DNA of 64,000 nt, taken from assembly GCF_023746595.1 (NCBI RefSeq), contig NZ_CP080572.1, positions 496,001 to 560,000 on the forward strand, read 5' to 3'. The position numbers were made by a program, and so were the translations under genes. This DNA comes from Thermococcus argininiproducens (GTDB lineage: Archaea > Methanobacteriota_B > Thermococci > Thermococcales > Thermococcaceae). Within the stretch, counting starts at the first letter, position 1. Each line of letters begins with the position of its first letter. The notes under the pieces are model-generated. The model saw nothing but the letters and a program-made list of their open reading frames with translations. It ran no database searches and was not told the origin of the DNA. Below are positions 34,100 to 42,822 of this stretch, one piece after another.

Positions 34100-34618
34100 A
34101 TGAATAGAGCAGTATCTCCACTTATTTTTATTTTTGGTTTGATTTTTGGTCTTTTTTCTGCTTCTCAAAATGATTACTCAGCATATTTCGGCTTTGATCC
34201 ATTTGATAATTTCAACCCTGGATTTTTGTTCTTTTTCAGACACAATATCAACGTAGCCTTTTTATTATGGTCAGGAGCAGTGACATTTGGCATAACCACT
34301 TTAGTGAACTTGCTATTTAATGCCTTTGTTATAGGCTCAGCAATAGGTACAACGGCAACCCAAATTGGATTAACAAAAACCCTTCTTATCATCCTCCCAC
34401 ATGGTGTCTTTGAGATTCCGGCTTTAATTATTGCTGGTGCTGCGGGTTTTAAAATTCCTTACGAGCTATTGAGATTTGCCTTAGGCAAGAAGAAAGAAAT
34501 GATCACTGAAGAAGACGCAAAAGGGTTCTTCAAGTTTGTAGGCATATCAATAGTTTTAATATTCATTGCAGCAGTAATTGAAAGCACAATCACCATGAAA
34601 ATAGCTAAAAATATCTGA
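34100..34618 (+). CDS. SpoIIM/DUF95-family membrane protein, copy A
   Basis: 172 residues, about five TM segments, with the SpoIIM family core LPHGVFEIPALIIAGAAGFK (approx 98-117). DUF95/SpoIIM proteins occur in sporulation, with MoxR systems, and as required genes of circular bacteriocin clusters. It is third in a small operon with two hydrophobic peptides. The stretch 34391-34533 is nearly identical in DNA to 36547-36689 of copy B. Confidence 0.85.
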   Translation: MNRAVSPLIFIFGLIFGLFSASQNDYSAYFGFDPFDNFNPGFLFFFRHNINVAFLLWSGAVTFGITTLVNLLFNAFVIGSAIGTTATQIGLTKTLLIILPHGVFEIPALIIAGAAGFKIPYELLRFALGKKKEMITEEDAKGFFKFVGISIVLIFIAAVIESTITMKIAKNI

Positions 34619-34658
34619 AGAGTCAGAAGGAATTTTCTAAGAGTGTTACTTGGAAAGT

Positions 34659-35066
34659 TTATCTCTTAACTTTCATCCATCCATTTTCAATGCGTTTAAA
34701 TGACCTTTTGGCCTTTTTAAAGAGTTTGTTGGCTTCTTGCAAGAATTCTTTCTTTGAAAAGAGTACTACCCCATCCTCTAGAGCATCTAACACAAGGGGA
34801 TGGCCCTTTAATATCATCTTCTTGAACTCTTTACTTGTATATCCTTTTATATCAAGCGGGGCTCTTGTGTTGTCCAATTCGTAAAGTAGCTTCAATCTCT
34901 CATTGAAATTCTTGGGAAGCTCATCTGAGACCACAAGAAGATCAACATCACTCCCCAGACCAAATGTTCCCTTTGCTATTGATCCGTGAAGAATAATCAG
35001 CTTGGGGTCGAGTTTTTCTTTAATACTCTTGACGTATTCTTTAATCTCTTTTTCGTATGGAATCAT
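34659..35066 (-). CDS. MNT-type nucleotidyltransferase (antitoxin of HEPN/MNT pair)
   Basis: 135 residues with the minimal nucleotidyltransferase signature LHGSIAKG...GSDVDLLVV. In HEPN/MNT modules this protein neutralises the HEPN RNase, in studied cases by AMPylation. It overlaps the HEPN gene by 26 nt. Start ATG 35066 follows GGGTG; the frame opens at TTG 35075. Confidence 0.88.
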   Translation of the reverse strand: MIPYEKEIKEYVKSIKEKLDPKLIILHGSIAKGTFGLGSDVDLLVVSDELPKNFNERLKLLYELDNTRAPLDIKGYTSKEFKKMILKGHPLVLDALEDGVVLFSKKEFLQEANKLFKKAKRSFKRIENGWMKVKR

Positions 35067-35457
35067 TTGCAACACCCATTATGAAGTTTATTATGACATT
35101 AGCGGCTCTAATTGCCTCTTCAGCATCCTCGATACCGTAAAATTCGTAGGGAGACCCTTCTACATATGCATCTGGATATCTGGGTGGGATATAATGCCTA
35201 TCTAAAATCCTTGCATATCTAAACATTTCATTTGGGACATCTACATCCTTTGACAGAACATCTAAGAGCTTCTTTATTGAATGTCCGTATGCCATTATTC
35301 CCAGCCCATATAAAAGAGCTTTTACCGCAAGTTCTCCGGCTTGTTGAGCCTTAAAACATGCCCAAGAGTAATCTCCACTGTTTTTATCGCGCTCTGCACT
35401 TTTAAGTGTATACTCCGCCTGTTTAATCCATCGAGTAAATTCTTCTATATCAAACAT
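35041..35457 (-). CDS. HEPN-domain protein (toxin of HEPN/MNT pair)
   Basis: 138 residues, all-helical HEPN domain with CFKAQQAGELAVKALLYGLG and SIKKLLDVL. The RxxxxxH-type RNase motif is not clear: RHY (ILDRHYIPPRYPDAY) is nearby, so activity is uncertain. The ATG at 35457 was preferred to TTG 35466. Paired with the overlapping MNT gene as a type VII-like toxin-antitoxin. Confidence 0.85.
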   Translation of the reverse strand: MFDIEEFTRWIKQAEYTLKSAERDKNSGDYSWACFKAQQAGELAVKALLYGLGIMAYGHSIKKLLDVLSKDVDVPNEMFRYARILDRHYIPPRYPDAYVEGSPYEFYGIEDAEEAIRAANVIINFIMGVANDSIRKRD

Positions 35458-35577
35458 GATATTCAATACGTTTGGGACTTATTAAACCTTTTTGGGTGTT
35501 TTAGCTAGTTAATGGCTTCTGAAGATTTTGTCAAAAATACGCAGACTTTGAATGTTGGTTGATAGTTATTTAACTAT

Positions 35578-35663
35578 GATTCAAAACCCCAATGGTGGTA
35601 ATCAACTTTCTTTCAAAAAACTTTTTATCGTAGTTGCTTAGTTATAATCATTGGTGGTAATTA
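35578..35663 (+). repeat. Duplicated leader, copy B
   Basis: 86 nt matching copy A (33644-33729) at 83 positions, again ending exactly at a start codon. Confidence 0.9.
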
Positions 35664-35996
35664 ATGTGGAAGAAACTTCTTGCCCTTGGGTTAGTGTTGA
35701 TGGCTTTTGGAGTAGTTGTTGGAGAGGTAACTAACCAAGCAAACTATGCAATCCACAAGTACAACAGTGCAAAAGAAAAATATCACCGTTATATGGAGTT
35801 GTACAGAAAAGCATTATTAAATGGCAACAATAGAATGGCAGATTATTATAAATCGCTAGCAGAGGAATATAGTTCAGAAATGAATCTTTACACAACTTGG
35901 ATTAGCATGTTTGGGGCCGCAGCTCTTGCTGGTGCCGCTAGTGGGAATCCACTTGGGTTAGGGGTTTCAGTGTTGGCATTAGCGGGACTTGCATAG
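35664..35996 (+). CDS. Small secreted peptide, paralogue of the 78-aa peptide
   Basis: 110 residues. The leader MWKKLLALGLVLMAFGVVVG is nearly the same as in the gene at 33730; then a charged helical insert (KYHRYMELYRKALL) and a Gly/Ala-rich hydrophobic C-terminus (MFGAAALAGAASGNPLGLGV). The insert is repeated in the next gene (36009). It heads the second copy of the SpoIIM module. Confidence 0.75.
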   Translation: MWKKLLALGLVLMAFGVVVGEVTNQANYAIHKYNSAKEKYHRYMELYRKALLNGNNRMADYYKSLAEEYSSEMNLYTTWISMFGAAALAGAASGNPLGLGVSVLALAGLA

Positions 35997-36008
35997 GAGG
36001 GGAGAAGT

Positions 36009-36206
36009 ATGAATGATAATTACATCTTGTTTGGTCTGTTTACAATTTCAATTCTTTTGCTGGGGATCATGCAAACAAAGCGGGTGAGTAAATATCACCA
36101 TTATATGGAGCTTTATAGAGAAGCACTGAAAGAGGGGGATGAAAGAAAAGCAAAAATTTACAAGTCATATGCTGAGGAGTATTCACATTGGTGGTTTATT
36201 AAATAG
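36009..36206 (+). CDS. Small membrane protein sharing the YMELYR motif
   Basis: 65 residues: an N-terminal TM helix (ILFGLFTISILLLGI) and a charged helix KYHHYMELYREALKEGDERK matching the insert of the preceding peptide (KYHRYMELYRKALLNGNNRM). GGAGGGG ribosome site. Fills the position held by the 31-aa membrane peptide in copy A; it may bind or protect against the preceding product (inference). Confidence 0.7.
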   Translation: MNDNYILFGLFTISILLLGIMQTKRVSKYHHYMELYREALKEGDERKAKIYKSYAEEYSHWWFIK

Positions 36207-36216
36207 AGGTGAAATA

Positions 36217-36792
36217 ATGCAGATTTTTTACAGGCTTTTAGTTTTTTCGATGTTTCTGTTCTTAATTGGGGCTTTTCTTGGTTTTAATTTATTGAATACA
36301 CCTAAGAGTGAAAACGTGCCCAATATTTTTGGGTTTTATGAAAAACAAAATGAAATAGTGCCAAACTTCAGATTTCTTTTTATAAATAATTTGAAAGTTA
36401 TCCTCATTCTATCCTTTGGTGGTATTTTGACCTTTGGTGGTTTGACTATTTGGGGTTTGATATTTAATGGGATTCCTTTGGGGTTATTTTTGCATTCTTC
36501 ATGGAACTTGCGTCATGTGGGCGAACTTAACTCGTTCTTCTTTCTTATCCTACCTCATGGCATTTTTGAGATTCCAGCTTTAATTATTGCTGGTGCTGCG
36601 GGTTTTAAAATTCCTTACGAACTGTTGAGATTTGCGTTGGGTAAGAAGAAAGAAATGATCACTGAAGAAGACGCAAAAGAGTTCTTCAAACTCCTGGCAA
36701 TTTCAGTTATCTTAATTTTTATTGCGGCCATGGTAGAAAGCAGAGTAACATTAAAATTGGCTACATACTTGGTGGAATATAAATTGTTTTAA
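36217..36792 (+). CDS. SpoIIM/DUF95-family membrane protein, copy B
   Basis: 191 residues with an unrelated N-terminal half but the same core (LPHGIFEIPALIIAGAAGFK) as copy A. The longer frame opens at 36139 inside the preceding gene; GAGGTGA before ATG 36217 sets the start. The paralogues are far closer in the 143-nt block than elsewhere, suggesting gene conversion. Confidence 0.85.
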   Translation: MQIFYRLLVFSMFLFLIGAFLGFNLLNTPKSENVPNIFGFYEKQNEIVPNFRFLFINNLKVILILSFGGILTFGGLTIWGLIFNGIPLGLFLHSSWNLRHVGELNSFFFLILPHGIFEIPALIIAGAAGFKIPYELLRFALGKKKEMITEEDAKEFFKLLAISVILIFIAAMVESRVTLKLATYLVEYKLF

Positions 36793-36816
36793 AGGTTGGA
36801 CTGTTAATAGTACAAA

Positions 36817-36826
36817 TATTTATAAA
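36817..36826 (+). promoter_or_regulatory. TATA box, leaderless promoter
   Basis: ATTTATAAAG about 25 nt before ATG 36849, with TAGTACA repeated on either side (about 36806 and 36843). No ribosome site is present, so the mRNA is probably leaderless. Confidence 0.55.
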
Positions 36827-36848
36827 GTATTAGCACTATATATAGTAC

Positions 36849-38138
36849 ATGATACCAAAAGACGTATGGGGAAGAATCATAAGAGATTATCTTGAATGGG
36901 ATGTTGAACTTATTGAGAGAAACATAAAATACACCATACCTAAGGTCCAAAGAGCTTTAGTTATTATTGGGCCGCGAAGAGCTGGAAAAACTTATTTCAT
37001 GTTTCAGATAATTAAGGAACTTCTAAAACAGGGAGTTAGGAAAGAAGAGACGGTTTACATTAATTTGGAAGATCCCAGACTAATAGATACCAGTTTGGAG
37101 GATTTATTGGGTTTTTTGGATGTCTATTACTCCCAATTCCCTGAAAATGTCAAGAAATATAATCACTTCTTCCTAGATGAAATTCAAACAGTCAAAAATT
37201 GGGAAAAGTTTGTGAGGTTCTTACTTGATAAAAATCAGCGAGTGGTAGTTTCAGGGTCTTCCTCTCGACTTTTATCAAAAGAAATAGCAACCGAACTGAG
37301 GGGAAGGAGTATTCCTATAAAAGTTTACCCATTTTCATTCAAGGAGATATTGATTTCTCATGGAATAAAGCTCGATACATTCTACTCCACCTACGAGGAG
37401 GCAAAGATCAAGAAGTTGCTTAGGCAATATCTCCTTTGGGGAGGTTATCCCGAGGTTGTACTGGACTTTTCTTTGAGGAGAGATATTCTTCAAGAGATAG
37501 TTGACCTCACTATTTACAGAGATATTATTGAAAGGTGGAGAGTAACCAACATAAAAGCTTTGAGAGTCCTTTTCAAGATGCTTGCTTTCTCATCGCATCT
37601 TTCGATTTCCAAGGCTTATAAAAACCTGAAGGGAATTGGTATTGAAGTTGGAAAAACGACGGTTGCGAATTATTTGGAGTATTTAGATGATTCTCTGATC
37701 TTCTATGCTCTTAAACCTCTGGTGAAGTCGTATAAGTTGCAAGAGTTGTATGGGTTCAAGCCCTATTTGGTGGACAATGGACTACTGGCTGTTTTAGGTA
37801 TTGAAGATGAGGGCAAACTACTGGAGAATTTGGTTTTTGTCGAACTTTTAAAAGCGGGCCTGGAGCCAAATAGGGATCTATATTACTACAGGACAAGGGA
37901 CAACAAAGAGGTGGATTTTGTCCTAAAGGAAAAGAAGGGTGTAAAGGAAATAGTTCAGGTTACCTACGAAATTAACGATAACAACTATGAAAGAGAGGTC
38001 TCTGCCCTAATCAAAGCATCAAGAGAACTTGGCTGTAATGATCTTCTAATTATTACGTGGGATCAGGAAGAAGTGATTAAAGAGAAAGGGAAGGAAATTA
38101 AGATAGTGCCTCTGTGGAAGTGGCTTTTGTCTCGGTAG
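36849..38138 (+). CDS. Archaeal AAA ATPase with DUF4143
   Basis: 429 residues: Walker A IIGPRRAGKTYF (about 38-49), Walker B NHFFLDEIQTV, arginine-rich sensor VVSGSSSRLLS, then the DUF4143 C-terminal domain, ending in a PD-(D/E)xK-like segment (RTRDNKEVDFVL, residues about 343-354). This widespread family of unknown function is often linked to mobile or defence DNA. Convergent with the epimerase gene (1 nt apart). Confidence 0.9.
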   Translation: MIPKDVWGRIIRDYLEWDVELIERNIKYTIPKVQRALVIIGPRRAGKTYFMFQIIKELLKQGVRKEETVYINLEDPRLIDTSLEDLLGFLDVYYSQFPENVKKYNHFFLDEIQTVKNWEKFVRFLLDKNQRVVVSGSSSRLLSKEIATELRGRSIPIKVYPFSFKEILISHGIKLDTFYSTYEEAKIKKLLRQYLLWGGYPEVVLDFSLRRDILQEIVDLTIYRDIIERWRVTNIKALRVLFKMLAFSSHLSISKAYKNLKGIGIEVGKTTVANYLEYLDDSLIFYALKPLVKSYKLQELYGFKPYLVDNGLLAVLGIEDEGKLLENLVFVELLKAGLEPNRDLYYYRTRDNKEVDFVLKEKKGVKEIVQVTYEINDNNYEREVSALIKASRELGCNDLLIITWDQEEVIKEKGKEIKIVPLWKWLLSR

Positions 38139-39092
38139 TTATTCTTTCCCCAATAACTCTCTCACCGTTTTTTCAACAGCTTCTCTGCTGTTCATCTTTG
38201 GTTTCCATCCCTTTGCTTTGGCCTTCTCTATGCTTAGGAGCATGATCTTAACGTCACCCTTCCATCCTCTTCCTCCATCTACGCCGCCGGTGAAGTAGAA
38301 CTCTGGACTTAGGCCCATTTCCCTGCTCACTATCTCCGCTATCTCTGTAACCGTGATCCAATCTTCACTGCCGATATTATAAGCATCGTAGATTTTGTCC
38401 TCCTTTAAAAATTCCTTAAATAAATAGAGCATGGCCTCAATGGTATCGCTAACGTGGAGGTAGCTTTTCCTCTGTGTTCCATCGCCTAAAATCTCCAAGC
38501 GGTCGGGATTTGCCTTGAGCTTGTTTATAAAATCATAGATAACCCCATGGTTTGATCTCTTCCCTATTATGTTTGCCAGCCTAAAAACCACAGCTTTTAT
38601 ATCAAAGGTATGGGCATAACCCGATATTAAGGCTTCAGCTGCTAACTTTGCCCCTCCATAGACGCTTATTGGCTCCAAGGGACCATAATCTTCAGGAGTT
38701 GGTATCCTTTTTGCCTCTCCATAAACTGTGGATGAGGAAGTGAATGCCAGCAGTTTTATCCTTCTCTCTCGCATGGCCTCAAGGAGGTTGTAAGTTATGA
38801 GAACATTGGTCTCGTAGAGTAATTGTGGACTTTGTGAGCCAATTCTTACTTCCGGGTTTGCAGCAAGATGAAAAACAGCATCAACTCCATCAACAGCTTT
38901 CTTGAGGATCTCAAGATCTCTCATGTCTCCCTGCATAAACTCAAAACGTTCGTGATTAATCCATTTTTTGAGATTTTCCAAGCTTCCTGCACTTAAATCA
39001 TCGAGAACTCTAACTTCATATCCCTCTTCCATGAGCCTGTCAACAAGATGAGAACCTATAAATCCAGCACCGCCAGTAACCAGAATTTTCAT
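38139..39092 (-). CDS. NAD-dependent sugar epimerase/dehydratase (GalE-like)
   Basis: Extended SDR of 317 residues: GGAGFIGSHLVD (nucleotide-binding GxxGxxG), DGVDAVFHLAANPEVR, catalytic S-Y-x3-K (SSSTVYGEA and SVYGGAKLAAE). It acts on a UDP- or GDP-sugar, probably as a UDP-glucose/galactose-type 4-epimerase. The ATG at 39092 follows GGTGGTGAT. It diverges from the nucleotidyltransferase gene, marking the start of the glycan locus. Confidence 0.88.
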   Translation of the reverse strand: MKILVTGGAGFIGSHLVDRLMEEGYEVRVLDDLSAGSLENLKKWINHERFEFMQGDMRDLEILKKAVDGVDAVFHLAANPEVRIGSQSPQLLYETNVLITYNLLEAMRERRIKLLAFTSSSTVYGEAKRIPTPEDYGPLEPISVYGGAKLAAEALISGYAHTFDIKAVVFRLANIIGKRSNHGVIYDFINKLKANPDRLEILGDGTQRKSYLHVSDTIEAMLYLFKEFLKEDKIYDAYNIGSEDWITVTEIAEIVSREMGLSPEFYFTGGVDGGRGWKGDVKIMLLSIEKAKAKGWKPKMNSREAVEKTVRELLGKE

Positions 39093-39168
39093 TTTAATCA
39101 CCACCTTAATTATGACAAAGGATTTAAATATGTTTAGAGTAACTTTAACACTGCTTGGAGGGAGAGAT

Positions 39169-40164
39169 ATGAAAGTTTTAATAATGGCTGGCGGCTATGC
39201 CACTCGTTTGTGGCCGATTACAAAAGGTAAACCAAAACCTCTTTTGCCTGTGGGAGATAGGTATATCATCGATTACATCCTTGAGAAGACTAAGGATCTT
39301 GGGTTGGAAGTTCATGTATCCACCAACAAGTTCTTTGAGAAGCATTTTAAGAACTGGGCCGAGAGGAACAACATTGAACTTATTGTGGAAGAAACCATAA
39401 GTGAAGAGGAAAAGCTGGGGACTATTGGAGCTATTAAATATGCAGTCTCGGAACTTGGTGTTGATGATTATCTCATAGTCGCTGGTGACAATTTGTTCTC
39501 CTTTTCTCTGGAAGACTTTTTGAAACACTACAGTGGAAAGCCGTTAATAGCGGTCTATGATGTTGGTGATTTTGAACTGGCAAGGAGATATGGTGTAGTG
39601 CTCGTTGAAGGAAATAAAGTCGTTGATTTTCAAGAGAAACCTCCGCAGCCAAAGTCCACATTGATAAGCACGGGTGTTTATGCTTTTCCGAAGGAGGTTA
39701 TGGAGAAGGTTGACGAATATCTTAAGAACGGCAATAGAGATTCCCCCGGCTATTTTATTGAGTGGCTTTTGAGACAGGGCATAGAGGTTTATGCCTACAA
39801 GTTTGATGATTATTGGTATGACATTGGTTCTGCGGATAGTTATCTTGAGGCAATGAAGACTCTTTTAAAGGAGAGTAAGATTGAAGAGATTCAGATAAGC
39901 CCCTATTCCAAAATAATCCCACCGGTTGTGATTAAAAAGGGAGCAAAGATTCTTGGGAGGTCAATAGTTGGACCCTATGCTTATATTGGAGAAAACTGTG
40001 TGATTGAGAATTCTGATGTGAGTGATTCAATAATCTTTGATGGGACTGTGATAAGGAGTTCAACAATCTGGCGTTCGATCATTGATGAGAAGTGTGAAAT
40101 AAGGAATTTAGAGTTAAAGAAGAGTTTAGTTGGGGGACATGCGAAGATACAGAGGGGAGATTAG
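39169..40164 (+). CDS. Sugar-1-phosphate nucleotidyltransferase
   Basis: 331 residues: N-terminal NTP-transferase domain with MAGGYATRLWPITKGKPKPL (5-24) and VAGDNLFSF, plus a C-terminal left-handed hexapeptide region (GRSIVGPYAYIGENCVIENS). Makes an NDP-sugar (glucose-1-P thymidylyl/uridylyl or similar) for the adjacent glycan genes. GGAGGGAGA precedes ATG 39169; the upstream frame to 39112 is noncoding. Confidence 0.9.
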   Translation: MKVLIMAGGYATRLWPITKGKPKPLLPVGDRYIIDYILEKTKDLGLEVHVSTNKFFEKHFKNWAERNNIELIVEETISEEEKLGTIGAIKYAVSELGVDDYLIVAGDNLFSFSLEDFLKHYSGKPLIAVYDVGDFELARRYGVVLVEGNKVVDFQEKPPQPKSTLISTGVYAFPKEVMEKVDEYLKNGNRDSPGYFIEWLLRQGIEVYAYKFDDYWYDIGSADSYLEAMKTLLKESKIEEIQISPYSKIIPPVVIKKGAKILGRSIVGPYAYIGENCVIENSDVSDSIIFDGTVIRSSTIWRSIIDEKCEIRNLELKKSLVGGHAKIQRGD

Positions 40165-40171
40165 CTTCCCC

Positions 40172-41044
40172 TTATAAATAACCATATTTCTTTAAGTGGT
40201 CTTTAAGAACTTCTTCAAGTATTTGTTTTTGGTAATCAGTGAGTCCATTCCTCCATTTTTCATTTCCACTTATCCAACGATGTTTTCTTATTCTTTCTTC
40301 GAATTTTTGATCCCATTTCAACTCTGTGAACTCTACAGCATTTTTGAATACTTCAACTGGATCTTCGCATAGGTCTTCGTATTTTATCTCAAGGTAATTT
40401 TCTTTTGGAATGCTCTTTTTTGCTTCTTCCATGGCATCTAGTAGGATTTTCCAGTATATACCGGCAAGTACAATGAATGATTTTTGGTATTTCTCCCACT
40501 CGGCTTTGTACTGTGGGGGGAGTTCTCCTAGTCTCCAATTTGGGGGCCCCCTCCAGCCCCACCACCATGGTTGTTGCAAGAGAGAATATGCAACGGCCCT
40601 TCCATCCCTGATTAGGTGAATGAATTTTGCATCTTCGAATATTTCATGAAGAAATCCAATTCTGGGCCAGCCGGTGATTTTAATCAAAAGTCTATTTCGC
40701 TTTTTGGTTAGGGTTTTAGAGAATTCAATGGGCAATTTTCTTTTAATTTCAACTGTTACGTCATCAGCTCTAAGATCTCTGCATGGATTGCTAAATCCTT
40801 TACAATGGTAATCCCAGAACTGATACACCTCTCCGGGTCCAGTTTTTTTAGTTATTTTATTGATAAGAGGTATATCGAGGGAGTACATTATGAGCTTGTT
40901 CAGAATAATTTTGTCTGGAAATCTCTTTAAAACATAAGAGAACCATGCTACGTTTGGATGTGTAGAAAATACTCTGTGAAACACTGTAGAACCTGATCGT
41001 CCAGTCCCAACAATGAATATTGGTTTTTTAACTTCATTACTCAT
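40172..41044 (-). CDS. Sulfotransferase 1
   Basis: 290 residues, PAPS-dependent sulfotransferase. 5'-phosphosulfate loop FIVGTGRSGSTVFHRVF near residue 10, and the 3'-phosphate site AKFIHLIRDGRAVAYS. It transfers sulfate to a sugar or lipid hydroxyl. The ATG at 41044 follows GGTGAG. One of four sulfotransferases in this locus. Confidence 0.88.
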   Translation of the reverse strand: MSNEVKKPIFIVGTGRSGSTVFHRVFSTHPNVAWFSYVLKRFPDKIILNKLIMYSLDIPLINKITKKTGPGEVYQFWDYHCKGFSNPCRDLRADDVTVEIKRKLPIEFSKTLTKKRNRLLIKITGWPRIGFLHEIFEDAKFIHLIRDGRAVAYSLLQQPWWWGWRGPPNWRLGELPPQYKAEWEKYQKSFIVLAGIYWKILLDAMEEAKKSIPKENYLEIKYEDLCEDPVEVFKNAVEFTELKWDQKFEERIRKHRWISGNEKWRNGLTDYQKQILEEVLKDHLKKYGYL

Positions 41045-41288
41045 TTTTCTCACCTTTTCCTATATGGGGGTAGTGGCTTTAAATTATTAGTCATGTTATA
41101 GGAAGATTATCAACATTGATAATCCTTTAGATTAAAACTTTTTGCCATGACAAAGGGTTCTTGAGATAATTGGTTTGCTACTTTTTCTATTGAAGTTTAG
41201 CTCTTTAAGGTGGGGCTTTTTCGTAGTAAAGTTTTAATAATGCTTGAAAGGATAATGACTTTTGTGCGGAAGTTACTTGGGTGAGAGA

Positions 41289-42818
41289 ATGAGTGAGGTT
41301 AACAGGGCTTTACAGAGGATTGCAAGGGGCGCTGGGATAATATTTACTGGAATAATTATTTCGACATTCTTTGGATTTTTAAATAAAGCAATTATTGCTC
41401 GATATTTTTCCAGAGGAGAGTATGGTGTCTTTAACATGGCCCTTACTGTTCTTAGTATTTCTCTTGTTATAGGTACTTTAGGGTTTGGGAATTCTCTTCC
41501 TAGACAAGTTGCTATATATAGGGAGAGGAAACCTTCCCAATTGAAGGATTTAATATCAACGGCACTTTTTATTGCAATTCTAACTAATGTCTCTTTAGCA
41601 GTCTTGTTGGTGATTGGTGCTGATAAAGTGGCCCTGCTTTTTCATGATGAAAGATTGGACTATCCGCTGAGAATACTTGGAATTTCTTTGCCCTTTTCTG
41701 CATTGACGTATCTTTTGGTCGCAATTTCTAGAGGCTTTGGGAGGGTTAGAGAGAAAGTCTATTTCCAGAATGTGACCTACCCAACAGTTTTCTTCATCCT
41801 GATTCTAACCGGTGCTTTGTTAAAAATGGGGTTCTCATACATATTTTTTGCTTATGTGGTTGCGCAGGGCATAACTTTATTCTTATTGCTCTTTGATGTG
41901 ACACGAATAGGTCTTATTAAGGTTAGCCCCTCGTTTATACCTTCTTTAGGGAAAGAACTAATATTTTTCTCCTTACCTTTAATGTTAACTGGGATTTTAG
42001 CGTTTGTAATGAATTGGACTGATACATTAATGCTTGGTTATTATTTGAGTTTAGAAGTTGTTGGGGTTTATAATGCAGCGGCTCCATTAGCTAGAATGCT
42101 CCCTATGTTTTTGAACTCCGCAGGGTTTCTTTACACGCCGATAGCTTCTCAACTTTATGCTCAAGGGAGAATTGAAGAGATGGGTAGAGTTTATCAAATT
42201 CTAACAAAGTGGGTGTTTTTATTGACGTTGCCTATTTTTGCTGTGATGTTTCTTTTCCCAGAGGTCACTATTAATTTCATCTTTGGAAAGGAATATTTGG
42301 GGGCTACTACCGCTCTTCAAATTCTCGCGTTAGGTTTTATGTTTCACACGTTTTTGGGGTTAAATGGATTGAGTTTGACAGTTATTGGCAAACCCAAGTT
42401 AAACCTCCTTGGAAACCTTATTGCAGCTTCCCTCAATGTAATATTAAACATGTTGTTAATTCCTAAATATGGCTTGAATGGGGCTGCCATTGCTACTGCA
42501 GTTTCATATTTTGCGGCCAATGCTTCTAGGTCATTTTGGCTTTATGTGAAAAGTGGAATCCATCCGTTTGGTCGGAATTACGTGAAGCCTTTGGTTATTA
42601 GCTTTGTTTTACTCGGAATCATCAAGAGTTTGCACTTGAGAGTTCCAACCATATGGTATGTAATTCCAGTTTTGATGGTATTTCTTATGGCCTATGTGTT
42701 CTTGATTCTTCTAAGCAAAAGTATAGATAAAGAGGATATTGAGATGATATTGGCAATAGAAAAACGATTAGGGCTTGACCTTAGAGTTGTGAAAAAGATC
42801 CTCAAAAGGTTTGTTTGA
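41289..42818 (+). CDS. Polysaccharide flippase (Wzx/MATE-like)
   Basis: 509 residues, about 12-14 TM helices, beginning ARGAGIIFTGIIISTFFGFL and ending in a short charged cytoplasmic tail. MOP-superfamily flippases move lipid-linked glycans across the membrane. GGGTGAG before ATG 41289. It sits between sulfotransferase genes facing the other way. Confidence 0.88.
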   Translation: MSEVNRALQRIARGAGIIFTGIIISTFFGFLNKAIIARYFSRGEYGVFNMALTVLSISLVIGTLGFGNSLPRQVAIYRERKPSQLKDLISTALFIAILTNVSLAVLLVIGADKVALLFHDERLDYPLRILGISLPFSALTYLLVAISRGFGRVREKVYFQNVTYPTVFFILILTGALLKMGFSYIFFAYVVAQGITLFLLLFDVTRIGLIKVSPSFIPSLGKELIFFSLPLMLTGILAFVMNWTDTLMLGYYLSLEVVGVYNAAAPLARMLPMFLNSAGFLYTPIASQLYAQGRIEEMGRVYQILTKWVFLLTLPIFAVMFLFPEVTINFIFGKEYLGATTALQILALGFMFHTFLGLNGLSLTVIGKPKLNLLGNLIAASLNVILNMLLIPKYGLNGAAIATAVSYFAANASRSFWLYVKSGIHPFGRNYVKPLVISFVLLGIIKSLHLRVPTIWYVIPVLMVFLMAYVFLILLSKSIDKEDIEMILAIEKRLGLDLRVVKKILKRFV

Positions 42819-42822
42819 TGTA

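Noticed and set aside
36849-38138. ATPase as the exporter of the small peptides
   Set aside because: It has DUF4143 architecture, no ABC signature, and its own leaderless promoter.
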